From positions 1-6,091 of the forward strand of contig CACZRA010000040.1 in NCBI GenBank assembly GCA_902783395.1: a DNA stretch of 6,091 nt. The letters run 5' to 3'. Positions 4,782 through 6,091 of the stretch are shown here, piece after piece (the first letter of the stretch is position 1; the number at the start of each line of letters is the position of its first letter). The position numbers and the translations under genes were made by a program. The stretch comes from an uncultured Lachnospiraceae bacterium. Lineage in GTDB: Bacteria > Bacillota > Clostridia > Lachnospirales > Lachnospiraceae. The notes under the pieces are model-generated. The model did no database searches. It was not told the DNA's origin and worked only from the letters and a program-made list of their open reading frames with translations.

Positions 4782-6091
4782 GCGCCTGTTTTCTTACGTT
4801 AAGGGCTATAAAGGCAGGTTTATATTCGCAGTCGTTGCCACGATCACAGGAACTCTTTTTACCGTCATAGCACCGAGACTTTTAGGAGACGTTACCACCA
4901 TACTGTATGCCGGCATTATGGATAAGCTCTGGTTTGTGACGAAAAATGCCGACGGCACGGTGGATCCTGCTTCCGTATGGGTACAGGGACCCATGATGCC
5001 TGTCGGCAAGGTACAGTCCATTGTCTGGATCATCGTGGTCCTGGTCCTGTTATATGCGCTCGCATTCATCTTTAACACGATAGGAAACCGCCTGCTGGCG
5101 AGGATCGCCGCGAATATGGTAAGGGATATCCGAAGCGACATAGATAAAAAGATGCACAGGATGCAGCTGAATTATTATGATACCCGCACAAACGGTGAGA
5201 TCCTCTCCGTAGTCACCAACGACGTGGATGCCATAAACACCCTGCTCGGAAAGAATCTCTACCTGTGTATCTCCGCTGTCATCACGCTGTTGGGCGTACT
5301 GTTGATGCTGCTTAGTATAAACGGCTGGCTGACTCTGGTCGCTGTAGCGCTTATCCCGGCTACCTGGCTCTGCTCGGGACCGGTGATGAAAAGAGGAGGA
5401 AAGAACTTCTCGGATCAGCAGTCTCTTTTGGGAAGAGTAAACGGCTACGTCGAGGAGATGTTTGACGGGCAGAACGTGGTTTCCTGCTTTAATTACCAGG
5501 AAAAGGCAAAGGTTCAGTTCGATGAGATAAATGAGGGACTTCAGGAGAAGGCGGAAGCCGCGGAGAAATGCTCCGGTTCGGTCATGCCTTTGACGCTGAT
5601 GGTCAACAATATAGGCTATGGTGTTTCAGGCCTGGTAGGCTGCCTGCTGGCGCTTAAAGGAGTCCTGTCCATCGGTTTTGTACAGTCCGCACTGCAGTAT
5701 ACCAAGACCTTCCAGCAGCCCTTTACCACCTTCGCTCAGATGTCCAGCCAGCTTTCCTCCGCCATGGCTGCGGGAGAGAGGATATTCGAACTTATAGACG
5801 CTGAGGAGGAGATACCGGATCCCGAGGCGGGTAAGGTTCCGACGGCCTGTGACGGGACAGTGGAATTCAGGCATGTACAGTTTGGCTATAATCCGGATAA
5901 TCTTCTGATGACCGACGTAAGCTTTGAGGTAAAGCCCGGACAGAAGATCGCCATCGTCGGACCTACCGGAGCCGGTAAGACGACGCTCATCAACCTGCTG
6001 ATGCGGTTCTATGAGATAGGCGGCGGCGAGATCACAGTGGACGGAATAAATACTAAGGATATGACACGCCATGAGCTGCGGAAACACTTCG
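4762..6091 (+). CDS. Heterodimeric ABC exporter subunit B (TMD-NBD half transporter), 3' end outside window
   Basis: The 443 visible residues are a full six-helix membrane domain followed by the beginning of a nucleotide-binding domain. Predicted helices are roughly 20-45, 86-108, 165-185, 188-206, 273-298 and 303-330. Motifs seen are A-loop Tyr376 and Walker A GPTGAGKT (400-407, Lys406); the frame runs on past the window, so the Q-loop, signature, Walker B and H-loop are unseen. The loop between helices 1 and 2 (about 46-85) is long and polar, including DGTVDP, and should lie outside the cell. The ATG overlaps the end of subunit A by 20 bases in another frame and has its own strong ribosome site, so the pair is an obligate operon. 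By analogy with LmrD, BmrD and TM288, this subunit should supply the catalytic Glu and switch His and carry an altered signature motif. That prediction is not tested by the visible part. Confidence 0.94.
   Translation, partial: MNSKVLKRLFSYVKGYKGRFIFAVVATITGTLFTVIAPRLLGDVTTILYAGIMDKLWFVTKNADGTVDPASVWVQGPMMPVGKVQSIVWIIVVLVLLYALAFIFNTIGNRLLARIAANMVRDIRSDIDKKMHRMQLNYYDTRTNGEILSVVTNDVDAINTLLGKNLYLCISAVITLLGVLLMLLSINGWLTLVAVALIPATWLCSGPVMKRGGKNFSDQQSLLGRVNGYVEEMFDGQNVVSCFNYQEKAKVQFDEINEGLQEKAEAAEKCSGSVMPLTLMVNNIGYGVSGLVGCLLALKGVLSIGFVQSALQYTKTFQQPFTTFAQMSSQLSSAMAAGERIFELIDAEEEIPDPEAGKVPTACDGTVEFRHVQFGYNPDNLLMTDVSFEVKPGQKIAIVGPTGAGKTTLINLLMRFYEIGGGEITVDGINTKDMTRHELRKHF

Noticed and set aside
5626..6087. 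153-residue minus-strand frame inside subunit B
   Set aside because: It is antisense to the membrane domain and Walker A of subunit B and shows no independent coding evidence.

Overview
The window looks like a chromosomal segment from a low-to-mid GC Bacillota, most likely a clostridial gut-type lineage such as Lachnospiraceae. This is inferred from the AAGGAG-type ribosome sites ahead of every gene, the strong sigma-A-like promoters, frequent ATA isoleucine codons, a lipoprotein signal typical of Gram-positive bacteria, and the protein families themselves. No RNA gene, CRISPR array, insertion sequence, phage gene or origin was seen.

There are two divergent transcription units that start from one 335-base intergenic region (2704-3038). 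The left unit (minus strand) encodes a lipid-anchored M13 (neprilysin/PepO-like) zinc metallopeptidase (631-2703, TTG start). Thirty bases downstream begins the ATPase of an ABC-2-type, bacitracin/lantibiotic-export-like transporter (1-600), cut off by the window edge. The right unit (plus strand) encodes two half-size ABC exporters that overlap by 20 bases: a complete subunit with a degenerate ATP site (3039-4781) and its partner with an intact Walker A (4762-6091), cut off by the window edge. Together these two should form a heterodimeric multidrug or peptide exporter of the LmrCD/BmrCD/EfrCD/TM287-288 kind.

The intergenic region is the most information-rich part. It holds one convincing promoter in each direction. 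The minus-strand promoter is TTGACG-18-TATAAT and has a run of seven G in its spacer. The plus-strand promoter is TTGTCA-16-TATAAT with a perfect TGn extension. Between the two -35 boxes lies an inverted repeat, CAAACGCC-N12-GGCGTTTG. It is partly shared with a second inverted repeat whose outer arm overlaps the minus-strand -35 box. One more exact copy and one 7/8 copy of the half-site lie in the leader of the peptidase gene. That leader also contains a 15-codon open frame with its own ribosome site just before the peptidase.

My reading, which is inference, is a co-regulated envelope module. A surface peptidase and an ABC-2 transporter on one side and a heterodimeric exporter on the other would jointly handle peptides or toxic compounds at the membrane. 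The individual families are all known; the arrangement and its control region are the parts that may be new.
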